A stretch of 6,473 bases of DNA from Magnetococcales bacterium (GTDB lineage Bacteria; Pseudomonadota; Magnetococcia; Magnetococcales; Magnetaquicoccaceae), in contig JADGCE010000145.1 of assembly GCA_015229095.1 (NCBI GenBank), positions 1-6,473 of the forward strand. The letters run 5' to 3'. Below are positions 1-5,250 of this stretch, piece after piece. The notes beneath the pieces were generated by a model. The model ran no database searches and was not told where the DNA came from. It saw nothing but the letters and a program-made list of their open reading frames with translations. A program made the translations under genes and the position numbers. Each line of letters starts with the position of its first letter. Positions within the stretch are counted from its first letter, which is position 1.

Positions 1-136
1 TCTAAGTGGGAAACCCACCTCAAGATGAGTTTTCCCCATGAGACTCGTGGTAGACTACCACGTTGATAGGCTGGGTGTGGAAGCGTGGTGACACGTGAAG
101 CTTACCAGTACTAATCAGTCCATTGGCCTTCTTGCC
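1..136 (+). rRNA. rrl: 23S ribosomal RNA, 3' end (partial)
   Basis: This is the last part of the large-subunit rRNA; the 5' part lies left of the window. The conserved 3'-terminal blocks are recognisable: ACGTTGATAGG near 60-70, GGTGTGGAAGCG just after it, and AGTACTAAT at 107-115, which in E. coli 23S lies about 20 nt before the mature 3' end. The 3' boundary near 136 is placed by that comparison and is uncertain by several bases, because the mature end depends on pairing with the 5' end of 23S, which is not in view. Confidence 0.95.
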
Positions 137-213
137 ACACATCAACGCACATCAATGCCCATTCCACTCAGTTGTCAGGGAGCCGCGCAAGGCTTTTTGA
201 GAACTTTCGTATC
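137..213 (+). other. 23S-5S internal transcribed spacer
   Basis: This is the roughly 77-nt spacer between 23S and 5S rRNA. It contains no tRNA-like sequence. Two near-identical 10-mers stand in tandem (CACATCAACG then CACATCAATG). A short inverted repeat AGCC/GGCT (181-184 and 191-194) is followed by a run of T. The stem is only 4 bp, so I read it as a processing or weak pausing structure at most, not a terminator. Confidence 0.7.
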
Positions 214-331
214 TTCCTGGTGGCCATAGCGAGGGGGTCACACCCGATCCCATCCCGAACTCGGTAGTTAAGCCCCTCAGCGCCGATGATACTGCATCTC
301 AAGATGTGGGAAAGTAGGTCACTGCCAGGAA
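214..331 (+). rRNA. rrf: 5S ribosomal RNA
   Basis: This is a complete 5S rRNA of about 118 nt, a normal bacterial length. The ends pair as helix I: TTCCTGG at 214-220 with CCAGGAA at 325-331. The internal conserved blocks are present: CACACCCGATCCCATCCCGAAC around 240-261 (helix III and loop C), the GTTAAGC stretch after it, and GGGAAAGTAGGTC near the 3' side (loop E and helix IV-V region). It is the last RNA gene of the rRNA operon. The following gene, rplM, begins 28 nt downstream, which is unusually close. Confidence 0.97.
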
Positions 332-339
332 GTTTTTTT
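325..339 (+). terminator. possible weak terminator: 5S terminal helix plus T7 tract
   Basis: The 3' strand of 5S helix I (325-331) is followed after one G by seven T (333-339). When helix I is paired, this resembles an intrinsic terminator, although the paired arms are more than 100 nt apart. No separate rho-independent hairpin lies between 5S and rplM. If it works, it would be partial, giving attenuated read-through into rplM. This is inference from sequence only. Confidence 0.25.
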
Positions 340-359
340 ACATATAAGGAGTAACCGTT

Positions 360-797
360 GTGAAGAGTTTCATGGCTACCCCGAAAGATGTGGTGCGTCA
401 GTGGTGCTTGATCGATGCAGAGGATGTGGTCTTGGGACGGTTGGCCAGTGAAGCCGCTCGGCGCCTGCGGGGCAAACACAAGCCCATCTATACGCCCTAT
501 CTGGATACCGGCGATTTTATCATCGTCGTCAATGCAGCCAAGGTGCGCTTGACGGGCAACAAATTGGCGGACAAAATCTATTACCGCCACAGCCGGTATC
601 CCGGTGGCTTGCGTTCCGTCCCCGCCGGTGGCATCCTGAGCGGTGCCCATCCGGAGCGGGTCATCGAATCGGCCATCCGCGGTATGCTGCCCAAAAACAA
701 ACTGGGGCGGCAAATGTTTCGCAAATTGAAGATCTATGCAGGTGCCCATCATCCCCATGCAGCGCAGCAGCCTGTCCCCCTCGCCATACAGGGATAG
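360..797 (+). CDS. rplM: 50S ribosomal protein L13
   Basis: L13 is an early-assembly protein of the large ribosomal subunit that binds 23S rRNA. The 145-aa product matches the bacterial family (142 aa in E. coli) along its length: MKSF start, DAEDVVLGRLASEAARRLRGKH (about 20-41), YTPYLDTGDFIIV, TGNK, YYRHSRYPGG, PERVIESAIRGMLPKN, LGRQMFRKLKIYAG and HAAQQP near the C terminus. The start is the GTG at 360: AAGGAG (346-351) lies 8 nt upstream, and the MKSF N terminus aligns with E. coli MKTF. The internal ATG at 372 would remove these residues. The gene lies 28 nt after 5S rRNA, with no evident separate promoter in the gap, so transcription probably enters from the rRNA operon. rpsI follows, as in most bacteria. 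Confidence 0.97.
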   Translation: MKSFMATPKDVVRQWCLIDAEDVVLGRLASEAARRLRGKHKPIYTPYLDTGDFIIVVNAAKVRLTGNKLADKIYYRHSRYPGGLRSVPAGGILSGAHPERVIESAIRGMLPKNKLGRQMFRKLKIYAGAHHPHAAQQPVPLAIQG

Positions 798-836
798 GGC
801 TGGTTCTGAAAGCGGTGGGTTCAGTCCAGGTTGAAT

Positions 837-840
837 GGAG
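837..840 (+). promoter_or_regulatory. ribosome binding site deciding the rpsI start
   Basis: GGAG at 837-840 lies 9 nt before the ATG at 850. The alternative in-frame ATG at 835 has only CAGG four nt upstream, which is badly spaced. This favours 850 as the start of rpsI and a protein beginning MSLANATYATGRRK. Confidence 0.6.
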
Positions 841-849
841 TGTGTTGTC

Positions 850-1245
850 ATGTCTTTGGCGAATGCGACGTATGCGACCGGTCGGCGCAAAGAAGCGGTT
901 GCAAAAGTTTGGATCATGGCGGGATCCGGAAAGATCACCGTCAACGAACGGGAGCTCGGAGCCTACTTTGGCCGCGATGTCTTGAGCATGATCGTCCGGC
1001 AGCCCTTCAAGGTGACGGATACCGAGGCCAAGTTTGATGTGGTGGTCTCCACCAACGGCGGCGGCATCTCCGGGCAGGCGGGGGCCATCAAGCATGGCAT
1101 CTCCAAGGCCTTGACCATCTACGAACCAAACCACCGTGCCGCCCTCAAAAAGGCCGGCTTCCTGACCCGCGACTCCCGTACCGTGGAGCGCAAAAAGTTC
1201 GGTCAGCACAAGGCCCGCAAGAGCACGCAATACTCGAAGCGTTAG
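850..1245 (+). CDS. rpsI: 30S ribosomal protein S9
   Basis: S9 is a small-subunit protein whose C-terminal tail reaches the P-site tRNA. The 131-aa product (130 aa in E. coli) carries the family hallmarks: YATGRRKEAVAKVWI at the N terminus, GKITVN, YFGRDVLSMIVRQPF, the glycine-rich GGGISGQAGAIKHGISKAL, then LKKAGFLTRDSR, VERKKFGQHKAR, and the conserved basic end SKR. ATG 850 is preferred over in-frame ATG 835 on RBS spacing; 835 would add five residues not expected in the family. The gene lies 52 nt after rplM and is presumably co-transcribed with it. A small hairpin and a strong intrinsic terminator follow directly. Confidence 0.96.
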   Translation: MSLANATYATGRRKEAVAKVWIMAGSGKITVNERELGAYFGRDVLSMIVRQPFKVTDTEAKFDVVVSTNGGGISGQAGAIKHGISKALTIYEPNHRAALKKAGFLTRDSRTVERKKFGQHKARKSTQYSKR

Positions 1246-1247
1246 TC

Positions 1248-1262
1248 TGCCGCTCTGCGGCA
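1248..1262 (+). other. short GC hairpin after rpsI
   Basis: A perfect 6-bp inverted repeat TGCCGC/GCGGCA with a 3-nt loop starts two bases after the rpsI stop codon, about 10 nt ahead of the terminator stem. It has no T tract of its own. It may stabilise the mRNA 3' end; this role is inferred. Confidence 0.4.
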
Positions 1263-1272
1263 TGTCGTATCC

Positions 1273-1303
1273 AAGGGGAAGGCGCGAGCCTTTCCCTTTT
1301 TTT
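1273..1303 (+). terminator. intrinsic terminator of the rplM-rpsI unit
   Basis: GGGGAAGGC (1275-1283) pairs with GCCTTTCCC (1288-1296), giving a 9-bp stem with one G-T wobble. The loop is a GCGA tetraloop of GNRA type. A run of seven T (1297-1303) follows. Two A at 1273-1274 can extend the stem into the T tract. This is a textbook rho-independent terminator separating rpsI from argC. Confidence 0.9.
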
Positions 1304-1313
1304 ATGGGTTGCC
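1298..1313 (+). repeat. terminator-tail repeat, copy 1
   Basis: T6 followed by ATGGGTTGCC. The same 16 nt occur at 3000-3015, likewise at the T tract of an intrinsic terminator. The 10-nt core ATGGGTTGCC also occurs in reverse complement at 5388-5397. The function is unknown. Confidence 0.6.
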
Positions 1314-1378
1314 CTGCGGGAGCCCGGAAAGGGCCAGGGTCACCCGGATCTGCAGCAAAAAAACAGGAGGAAAAAAAG

Positions 1379-2422
1379 ATGACGATCTCTGTCGCCATTT
1401 TGGGAGCCACCGGCTATACCGGCGGCGAATTGGTTCGCCTCCTCAGCCGACACCAGGAGGTGCGCATCCTCCATGTCACCTCGGAACGGTATGCGGGCAA
1501 ACCCCTGCGGCTGGCCTTTCCCCACCTGCACAACGCCCCGGAACTGCTCTGCCGCCCCCTGGGTGATCTGGCCGGGCTGGAGGGGGTGGATGTGGCCTTC
1601 TGCGCCCTGCCACACAAGGCCTCCATGGCAGAGGTTCCCGCCCTGCTGGAACGGCAGATCCGGGTGATCGATCTCTCCGCCGATTTTCGCCTGCAGGATG
1701 CCGCGACCTACCGGGCCTGGTATGGTGACGACCACAGGGCCCCCGAACTGTTGGCCGAGGCGGTGTATGGCTTGCCGGAGCTCCACCGCTCAGCGATTGC
1801 CCAGGCCCGCTTGGTGGCCAATCCGGGCTGTTATCCCACCTCGGTGCTGCTGGCACTGGCCCCTCTGCTGCGGGGGGGGTGGATCGACCCCCAAACCCTA
1901 CTCGTGGACAGCAAATCCGGGGTGAGTGGGGCAGGGCGGGCTGCCAGTCAGGAGGGGTTGTTTGCCGAACTGGAGGGGGGATTCCGGGCCTACAAGGTGG
2001 AGGGACATCGGCATACCCCGGAGATGGAACAGGAGTTAAGCAAACTGGCCGGCCTGGATCTGCGCGTGCGCTTTGTGCCGCATCTGCTGCCCCAGTCCCG
2101 TGGCATCTTGAGCACCTGCCATCTGCGCCCCCATGCCGTGCGGTCGCAGCGGGAGTGGCAGGAGACCCTGGCCGCCTTCTACCAGCATGAACCCTTTGTC
2201 CAGGTGTTGGACGCAGGCCTCTGGCCCGCCACCAATCATGTGCGGGGCTCCAATTTTTGCCATCTGGGCGTGACGGTGGATGCCCGTACCGGTTGGTTGA
2301 CGGTTGTCTCGGTTATTGACAACCTGGTCAAAGGGGCTGCGGGACAGGCGGTGCAAAACATGAACCTCATGTTTGCGCTGCCGGAACCGTGCGGATTGGA
2401 ACAATTGCCCCTGTTTCCATGA
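1379..2422 (+). CDS. argC: N-acetyl-gamma-glutamyl-phosphate reductase
   Basis: ArgC performs the NADPH-dependent reduction of N-acetylglutamyl 5-phosphate to N-acetylglutamate 5-semialdehyde, the third step of arginine biosynthesis, in the cytoplasm. The 347-aa product is full length for the longer ArgC class. The N-terminal dinucleotide-binding motif is GATGYTGGELVRLL (residues 9-22). The catalytic cysteine is C151 in NPGCYPT. KSGVSGAG follows, then EGHRHTPE with the expected catalytic histidine H212. HLLPQSRGI and TNHVRGSNFC follow, and NLVKGAAGQAVQNMN lies near the end. ATG 1379 is chosen because AGGAGG (1365-1370) is 8 nt upstream and the fold starts at once; an in-frame ATG at 1262 would add 39 unlikely residues and overlap the terminator. 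No clear promoter was found at 1304-1378, and no terminator after the gene. Confidence 0.97.
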   Translation: MTISVAILGATGYTGGELVRLLSRHQEVRILHVTSERYAGKPLRLAFPHLHNAPELLCRPLGDLAGLEGVDVAFCALPHKASMAEVPALLERQIRVIDLSADFRLQDAATYRAWYGDDHRAPELLAEAVYGLPELHRSAIAQARLVANPGCYPTSVLLALAPLLRGGWIDPQTLLVDSKSGVSGAGRAASQEGLFAELEGGFRAYKVEGHRHTPEMEQELSKLAGLDLRVRFVPHLLPQSRGILSTCHLRPHAVRSQREWQETLAAFYQHEPFVQVLDAGLWPATNHVRGSNFCHLGVTVDARTGWLTVVSVIDNLVKGAAGQAVQNMNLMFALPEPCGLEQLPLFP

Positions 2423-2449
2423 AGATGCCAGGCCGCGCCGCAGGCGGGG

Positions 2450-2479
2450 TTGTGATTAAAATAACAGCCCGTGTAGAAT
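2450..2479 (+). promoter_or_regulatory. candidate sigma-70 promoter for the ferredoxin gene
   Basis: TTGTGA (2450-2455, 4 of 6 matches to TTGACA) and TAGAAT (2474-2479, 5 of 6 matches to TATAAT) are separated by 18 nt. They lie in a locally AT-rich patch 28 nt after the argC stop. Transcription would start near 2486 and leave a leader of about 125 nt before the ferredoxin start codon. Prediction from sequence only. Confidence 0.45.
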
Positions 2480-2483
2480 ATTT

Positions 2484-2543
2484 GCTTGCCAAGCGGCGTC
2501 AAGTCTGGTAACAAGCAGGCTTCCAAGTAGGTTTTTCGCCTGC
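2484..2543 (+). other. structured leader upstream of ferredoxin gene
   Basis: Two hairpins can be drawn. In the first, GCTTG-CCA (2484-2491) pairs with TGG (2506-2508) and CAAGC (2512-2516), leaving a TAA bulge. In the second, GCAGGC (2515-2520) pairs with GCCTGC (2538-2543). They share bases 2515-2516, so they partly exclude each other. Further on, CTCGCGCGAG (2559-2568) is a 10-bp perfect palindrome. I do not recognise a known riboswitch class. The remainder of 2423-2611 holds no gene that I can support. Confidence 0.3.
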
Positions 2544-2611
2544 ATTGTGCGATCCCGCCTCGCGCGAGCCGCTCAGTCAAATCAAATTTTCAAGCAGAAG
2601 GAGCACCAACG

Positions 2612-2869
2612 ATGGCCTTGATTATCGACGAAGATTGCACCAATTGTGACGTGTGCCTGCCGGAATGCCCCAACGAGGCGATTACGGACGGGTCGGATGT
2701 GGACAGCGATATCTATTATATCCACCCGGACCTGTGCACCGAATGTGTGGGCGCCTTTGACGAGCCCCAGTGCGTGGAAGTCTGCCCGGTGGAGTGCATT
2801 CACCCGGATGCCGACCATGAAGAGAGCCGGGAGGAGTTGCAGGCCAAATATGATGCCCTGCACAGCTGA
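2612..2869 (+). CDS. YfhL-type 2[4Fe-4S] ferredoxin
   Basis: This is a small cytoplasmic electron-transfer protein of 85 aa. Cysteines C9, C12, C15 and C19-Pro form the first CxxCxxCxxxCP set. C42, C45, C54 and C58-Pro form the second, with eight residues between C45 and C54. This longer spacing and the C-terminal helix-forming extension (EESREELQAKYDALH, about 70-84) are typical of the YfhL / Allochromatium-type ferredoxins. An additional cysteine, C62, follows the second set. The N terminus MALIIDEDC and the block CTECVG match E. coli YfhL closely. The start ATG has AAGGAG (2598-2603) 8 nt upstream. The gene stands alone between argC and a strong terminator, so its redox partner cannot be inferred from context. 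Confidence 0.94.
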   Translation: MALIIDEDCTNCDVCLPECPNEAITDGSDVDSDIYYIHPDLCTECVGAFDEPQCVEVCPVECIHPDADHEESREELQAKYDALHS

Positions 2870-2957
2870 TTTTCTGCACTTGGAGAGCGCAGACTCTGGA
2901 ACGGCCCCCCTTGGTACAGGGTGAGGGCAGCGGGGGTGTGCCGCCGTTGGGTGCGCC

Positions 2958-2986
2958 TTGTCATGCCAAAAAAGGGGGCATATCGT
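2958..2986 (+). promoter_or_regulatory. possible promoter embedded in terminator
   Basis: TTGTCA (2958-2963, 5 of 6 to TTGACA) and TATCGT (2981-2986, 4 of 6 to TATAAT) are exactly 17 nt apart. The -10 element lies in the apical part of the terminator hairpin at 2968-3005. It is the only promoter-like pair I find between the ferredoxin gene and yicC. The T-rich non-template tail would become the start of the yicC leader. Weak, sequence-only prediction. Confidence 0.2.
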
Positions 2987-3005
2987 TGGATAGGCCCCCT
3001 TTTTT
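2968..3005 (+). terminator. strong, potentially bidirectional intrinsic terminator
   Basis: AAAAAAGGGGGC (2968-2979) pairs perfectly with GCCCCCTTTTTT (2994-3005) over 12 bp. Past one A-G mismatch, TATC (2981-2984) pairs with GATA (2989-2992) around a GTTG loop. The T6 tract on the 3' side and the A6 tract on the 5' side allow termination from either direction. It closes the ferredoxin transcript. The region between the ferredoxin stop and this hairpin (2870-2967) shows nothing I can name. Confidence 0.93.
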
Positions 3006-3015
3006 ATGGGTTGCC
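3000..3015 (+). repeat. terminator-tail repeat, copy 2
   Basis: T6 followed by ATGGGTTGCC, identical to 1298-1313 and again at the tail of a terminator. Here the ATGGGT half (3006-3011) also forms an inverted repeat with ACCCAT (3026-3031), which abuts the yicC ribosome binding site. Confidence 0.6.
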
Positions 3016-3042
3016 TCTCTTTTTTACCCATGAGGGACCGCC

Positions 3043-3942
3043 ATGCCTAACAGTATGACCGGGTTTGCCGAAGAGCAGGGCAGCCATGCAGGGTTTCGAC
3101 TGATCTGGCGGTTGCGTTCGGTCAACCACCGCTATCTGGATCTGTCGTTTCGTCGTCCTGGTCACTGGCCGGGCCGCTGGCACGACCTGGAGAGCGAGGC
3201 CAGCAAACGACTGCATGCCCGCTTTGCCCGGGGTCATGTGGAGTGTGAACTGCACCTGCTGCACGACACCGAGACAGGAGGGGGCCCCCTGGAGCTGGAT
3301 GCGGAGCTGCTGCAGACCTTGCTGCACCTGGAGCGCGAGGTCAGGGCGCAGCTGGGGGAAGGGGAGCGGGGGCTGCTGCCCCTGGATCGGCTGCTCTCCT
3401 GGCCGGGTCTGATCCGGGAGCGCAGACCCCAGGAGCAGCAGGGGCCCCTGCTGTTGCAGGCCGCGTTGACCCTCCTGGAGAGTGCCATGGAGCAACTGGA
3501 GGGCTCGCGCGCCGCCGAGGGCCGGGCCTTGACGGCGGTGGTCAAGCAGTTGTTGGACGATCTGAGCGGTTTGTTGCTCCGTGTGGAGGGGTTGCTGCCA
3601 GGGTTGCGCAGCGAGCAAAAGCGCATCCTGCAGGCTAAAGTGGCGGAGTTGACCGGCACCGGCGTGGAGCCGGGCGAGCTGGCGCGGGAGATGGCCGTTT
3701 TGCTGAGTCGGGTGGATGTCGCCGAAGAGGTGGAGCGGTTGCGTATCCATATCCAGGAGTTGCGCCTCCTGCTGGCCGGTCCGGAGGCCGTGGGCCGGCG
3801 GTTGGATTTTTTCTGCCAGGAGTTGAACCGGGAGGCCAATACCCTCTGTTCCAAGTCCCAAAACAGCACATTGACCCGGTTGGGCGTGGAGATCAAGCTG
3901 GTCGTGGAAAAATTGCGCGAACAGGCGCAAAATCTGGAATAA
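3043..3942 (+). CDS. yicC: YicC/YloC family endoribonuclease
   Basis: The 299-aa product (287 aa in E. coli YicC) starts with the family hallmark SMTGFA (residues 4-9). RSVNHRYLDLSFRRP (25-39) and the RGHVECEL block near 64-71 belong to the YicC-like N-terminal domain. The C-terminal domain (DUF1732, roughly 205-299) contains LLSRVDVAEEVERL, GRRLDFFCQELNREANTL (from 251), SKSQNSTLTR and the ending EKLREQAQNLE. The middle is leucine, glutamate and glutamine rich and probably helical. E. coli YicC has been shown to be an RNA endonuclease acting on small RNA; the role here is inferred by family. The start has GAGGG (3032-3036) 6 nt upstream. gmk follows after 21 nt, a widespread arrangement. A chance six-codon reading frame (3030-3050) overlaps the start codon. 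Confidence 0.95.
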   Translation: MPNSMTGFAEEQGSHAGFRLIWRLRSVNHRYLDLSFRRPGHWPGRWHDLESEASKRLHARFARGHVECELHLLHDTETGGGPLELDAELLQTLLHLEREVRAQLGEGERGLLPLDRLLSWPGLIRERRPQEQQGPLLLQAALTLLESAMEQLEGSRAAEGRALTAVVKQLLDDLSGLLLRVEGLLPGLRSEQKRILQAKVAELTGTGVEPGELAREMAVLLSRVDVAEEVERLRIHIQELRLLLAGPEAVGRRLDFFCQELNREANTLCSKSQNSTLTRLGVEIKLVVEKLREQAQNLE

Positions 3943-3963
3943 CGTGCGATAAAGGGATACTCT

Positions 3964-4608
3964 ATGAACGGTCGTGGCAAGGGGTTCATTATCATTTTAT
4001 CCGCTCCGTCGGGGGCCGGCAAGAGCACCTTGGCCAACCATCTGGTGCAGACGTTGCCGGGTCTGCGCCTCTCCGTTTCCACCACCACCCGCGCACCCCG
4101 ACCCGGCGAGCGACCGGGACACGCCTACCACTTTGTCGACCAGGAGGGTTTTCGCGACCGGATCCAAAGGGGGGAGTTTTTGGAGTGGGCCGAGGTGTTC
4201 GGCAACTACTACGGCACCGAGCGCAGCAATGTGGACCCGGTGCTGGCCCAGGGCGAGGATCTGCTCCTGGATATCGACTGGCAGGGTGCGCGGCAGGTGC
4301 GCGCCTGCCGGGCGGCGACCGAGGTGGTCTCCGTCGCCATCCTGCCCCCGTCGCGGCAGGTGTTGCAGTCGCGCTTGCAGGGACGCGGCTCGGACGACCC
4401 CCAGGTGATTGCCCGGCGCATGGCGCAGGCGGGGGAGGAGGTGGCCCATTGGGAGGAGTACGATTATCTGCTGATCAACGATGATCTGCAACAGGCGCAG
4501 GCAGAGTTGCTGGCCATTGTCATGGCGGAACGCCTGCGTCGGGAGCGGGTCGGGGAGAGGGCGCGGGCCATTTTGGCCACTTTTCAGCATCCTTCCGGGG
4601 ATGGATGA
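3964..4608 (+). CDS. gmk: guanylate kinase
   Basis: Gmk catalyses ATP + GMP to ADP + GDP, the step feeding GTP and (p)ppGpp precursors. The 214-aa product (207 aa in E. coli) has the P-loop SAPSGAGKST (13-22), with K20 and S21 binding nucleotide phosphate. The GMP-binding segment SVSTTTRAPRPGE (37-49) includes S39, R43 and R46. GEFLEWAEVFGNYYGT (70-85) contributes further GMP contacts. LLLDIDWQGARQVR (100-113) carries the acidic DID motif. ILPPS (126-130) and the arginine-rich lid segment RLQGRGSDD (137-145) with RRM follow. The start has AAAGGGA (3951-3957) 6 nt upstream, and the 21-nt gap to yicC implies co-transcription. rpoZ follows after 119 nt. (p)ppGpp inhibits Gmk in some bacteria but not in all, and the sequence alone does not settle that here. 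Confidence 0.97.
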   Translation: MNGRGKGFIIILSAPSGAGKSTLANHLVQTLPGLRLSVSTTTRAPRPGERPGHAYHFVDQEGFRDRIQRGEFLEWAEVFGNYYGTERSNVDPVLAQGEDLLLDIDWQGARQVRACRAATEVVSVAILPPSRQVLQSRLQGRGSDDPQVIARRMAQAGEEVAHWEEYDYLLINDDLQQAQAELLAIVMAERLRRERVGERARAILATFQHPSGDG

Positions 4609-4672
4609 TGGTCGGCGGAGTGTGGCGCGCGCGGGGTGGAGCCGCTTGCGTGAGTGAAACCTGAACATGTGC

Positions 4673-4693
4673 GGTCGCGGCCTGTGCCGCGCC
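4673..4693 (+). other. GC hairpin in gmk-rpoZ spacer
   Basis: CGCGGC (4676-4681) pairs perfectly with GCCGCG (4686-4691) around a CTGT loop; flanking GG (4673-4674) and CC (4692-4693) can pair past a single bulged T. No T tract follows, so it is not an intrinsic terminator. It may be a pause or processing site in the 119-nt spacer (4609-4727), where I see no gene. A -10-like TGTAAT (4695-4700) follows, but no matching -35 was found. Confidence 0.35.
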
Positions 4694-4727
4694 GTGTAAT
4701 CGAATAGAACAAAACTGAGGTGAGCCT

Positions 4728-5150
4728 GTGGCACGAGTAACCATTGAAGATTGTCTGAAATATGTCCCCAACCGTTTTGATCTGGTGTTGTTGGCCTCCA
4801 AACGGGCGCGGCAGCTCATGGCAGGTTCGGAACCCTTGCTGCCGATCAACAACGACAAGGTGACTGTGCTCGCCCTGCGGGAACTGGCGGCGGGCCTGCT
4901 CGACCTGGAGGCGTTGGAAAAAGAGCCGGTGGTCCGCCGTGCCCCGGTGGAGGAGTTTGCCAGTGCTGCGATGGATGCGGACGCCTTGGCATTGATGAAC
5001 GAAGAGATCCATCTGCCTGGCGTGCAGGAGGAGCGCGATTTTGAAGAGGGCGAGGAGGAGGAGTCGTTTGATGCCCTGCTGGGAGGGACGGCGGAGGATG
5101 GCGATGCCTTCATGGGCGAATATGAGGATGCAGAGGATGCGGATGGCTGA
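4728..5150 (+). CDS. rpoZ: DNA-directed RNA polymerase omega subunit
   Basis: Omega assists assembly of the beta' subunit and, in E. coli, forms one wall of (p)ppGpp site 1 with beta'. The 140-aa product has the conserved core in residues 1-60: MARVTIEDC, VPNRFDLVLLASKRARQL (13-30) and NNDKVTVLALRELA (41-54). The N-terminal ARVT that contributes to site 1 in E. coli is unchanged. The protein is about 50 aa longer than E. coli omega (91 aa). The extra part is an acidic tail: 21 of the last 50 residues are Asp or Glu against one Arg, with EEGEEEE at its centre. Such tails occur in alphaproteobacterial omegas, but this one is long. The GTG start follows GAGGTGAG (4717-4724), a near-perfect anti-16S match. 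The gene lies between gmk and RSH, a conserved proteobacterial order. Confidence 0.95.
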   Translation: MARVTIEDCLKYVPNRFDLVLLASKRARQLMAGSEPLLPINNDKVTVLALRELAAGLLDLEALEKEPVVRRAPVEEFASAAMDADALALMNEEIHLPGVQEERDFEEGEEEESFDALLGGTAEDGDAFMGEYEDAEDADG

Positions 5151-5250
5151 GCCTCCAGCCGCTGTGGTTGCGGCGTGTGCTGCCCCCGTTCATCGGTCGC
5201 GCCTGCGTGGGGGATGGCCGCCGTTGGCTGTTGTGTGAGGAGGAGAGGGT

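Noticed and set aside
137..213. tRNA gene in the 23S-5S spacer
   Set aside because: No cloverleaf, TTCRA loop or CCA end can be found in the 77 nt.
168..944. Open frame of 258 codons on the minus strand across 5S rRNA, rplM and the start of rpsI
   Set aside because: It runs antisense to an rRNA and two well-identified ribosomal protein genes, resembles no family I know, and has no credible gene context.
1262..1378. In-frame N-terminal extension of argC from ATG 1262
   Set aside because: It would start inside the rpsI 3' hairpin and translate the terminator; the AGGAGG before ATG 1379 and family length favour the shorter protein.
2423..2449. Possible terminator after argC in a GC-rich inverted repeat (CGCC-GCA-GGCG)
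   Set aside because: The stem is only about 4 bp and there is no T tract after it.
3030..3050. Six-codon mini frame overlapping the yicC start codon, as in translational coupling
   Set aside because: It is very short, its own start has no RBS, and such frames are common by chance; nothing else supports a leader peptide.
3004..3930. Open frame of 308 codons on the minus strand opposite yicC
   Set aside because: It is rich in Gln and Leu as expected from the antisense of a Leu/Glu-rich gene, and the + strand frame is a clear YicC.
5143..5238. Small 31-codon frame overlapping the rpoZ stop and ending 12 nt before the RSH start
   Set aside because: It has no good Shine-Dalgarno sequence, an Ala/Pro/Val-rich composition expected of random GC-rich DNA, and no recognisable feature. 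Being in the RSH frame is not meaningful because a TGA separates them.
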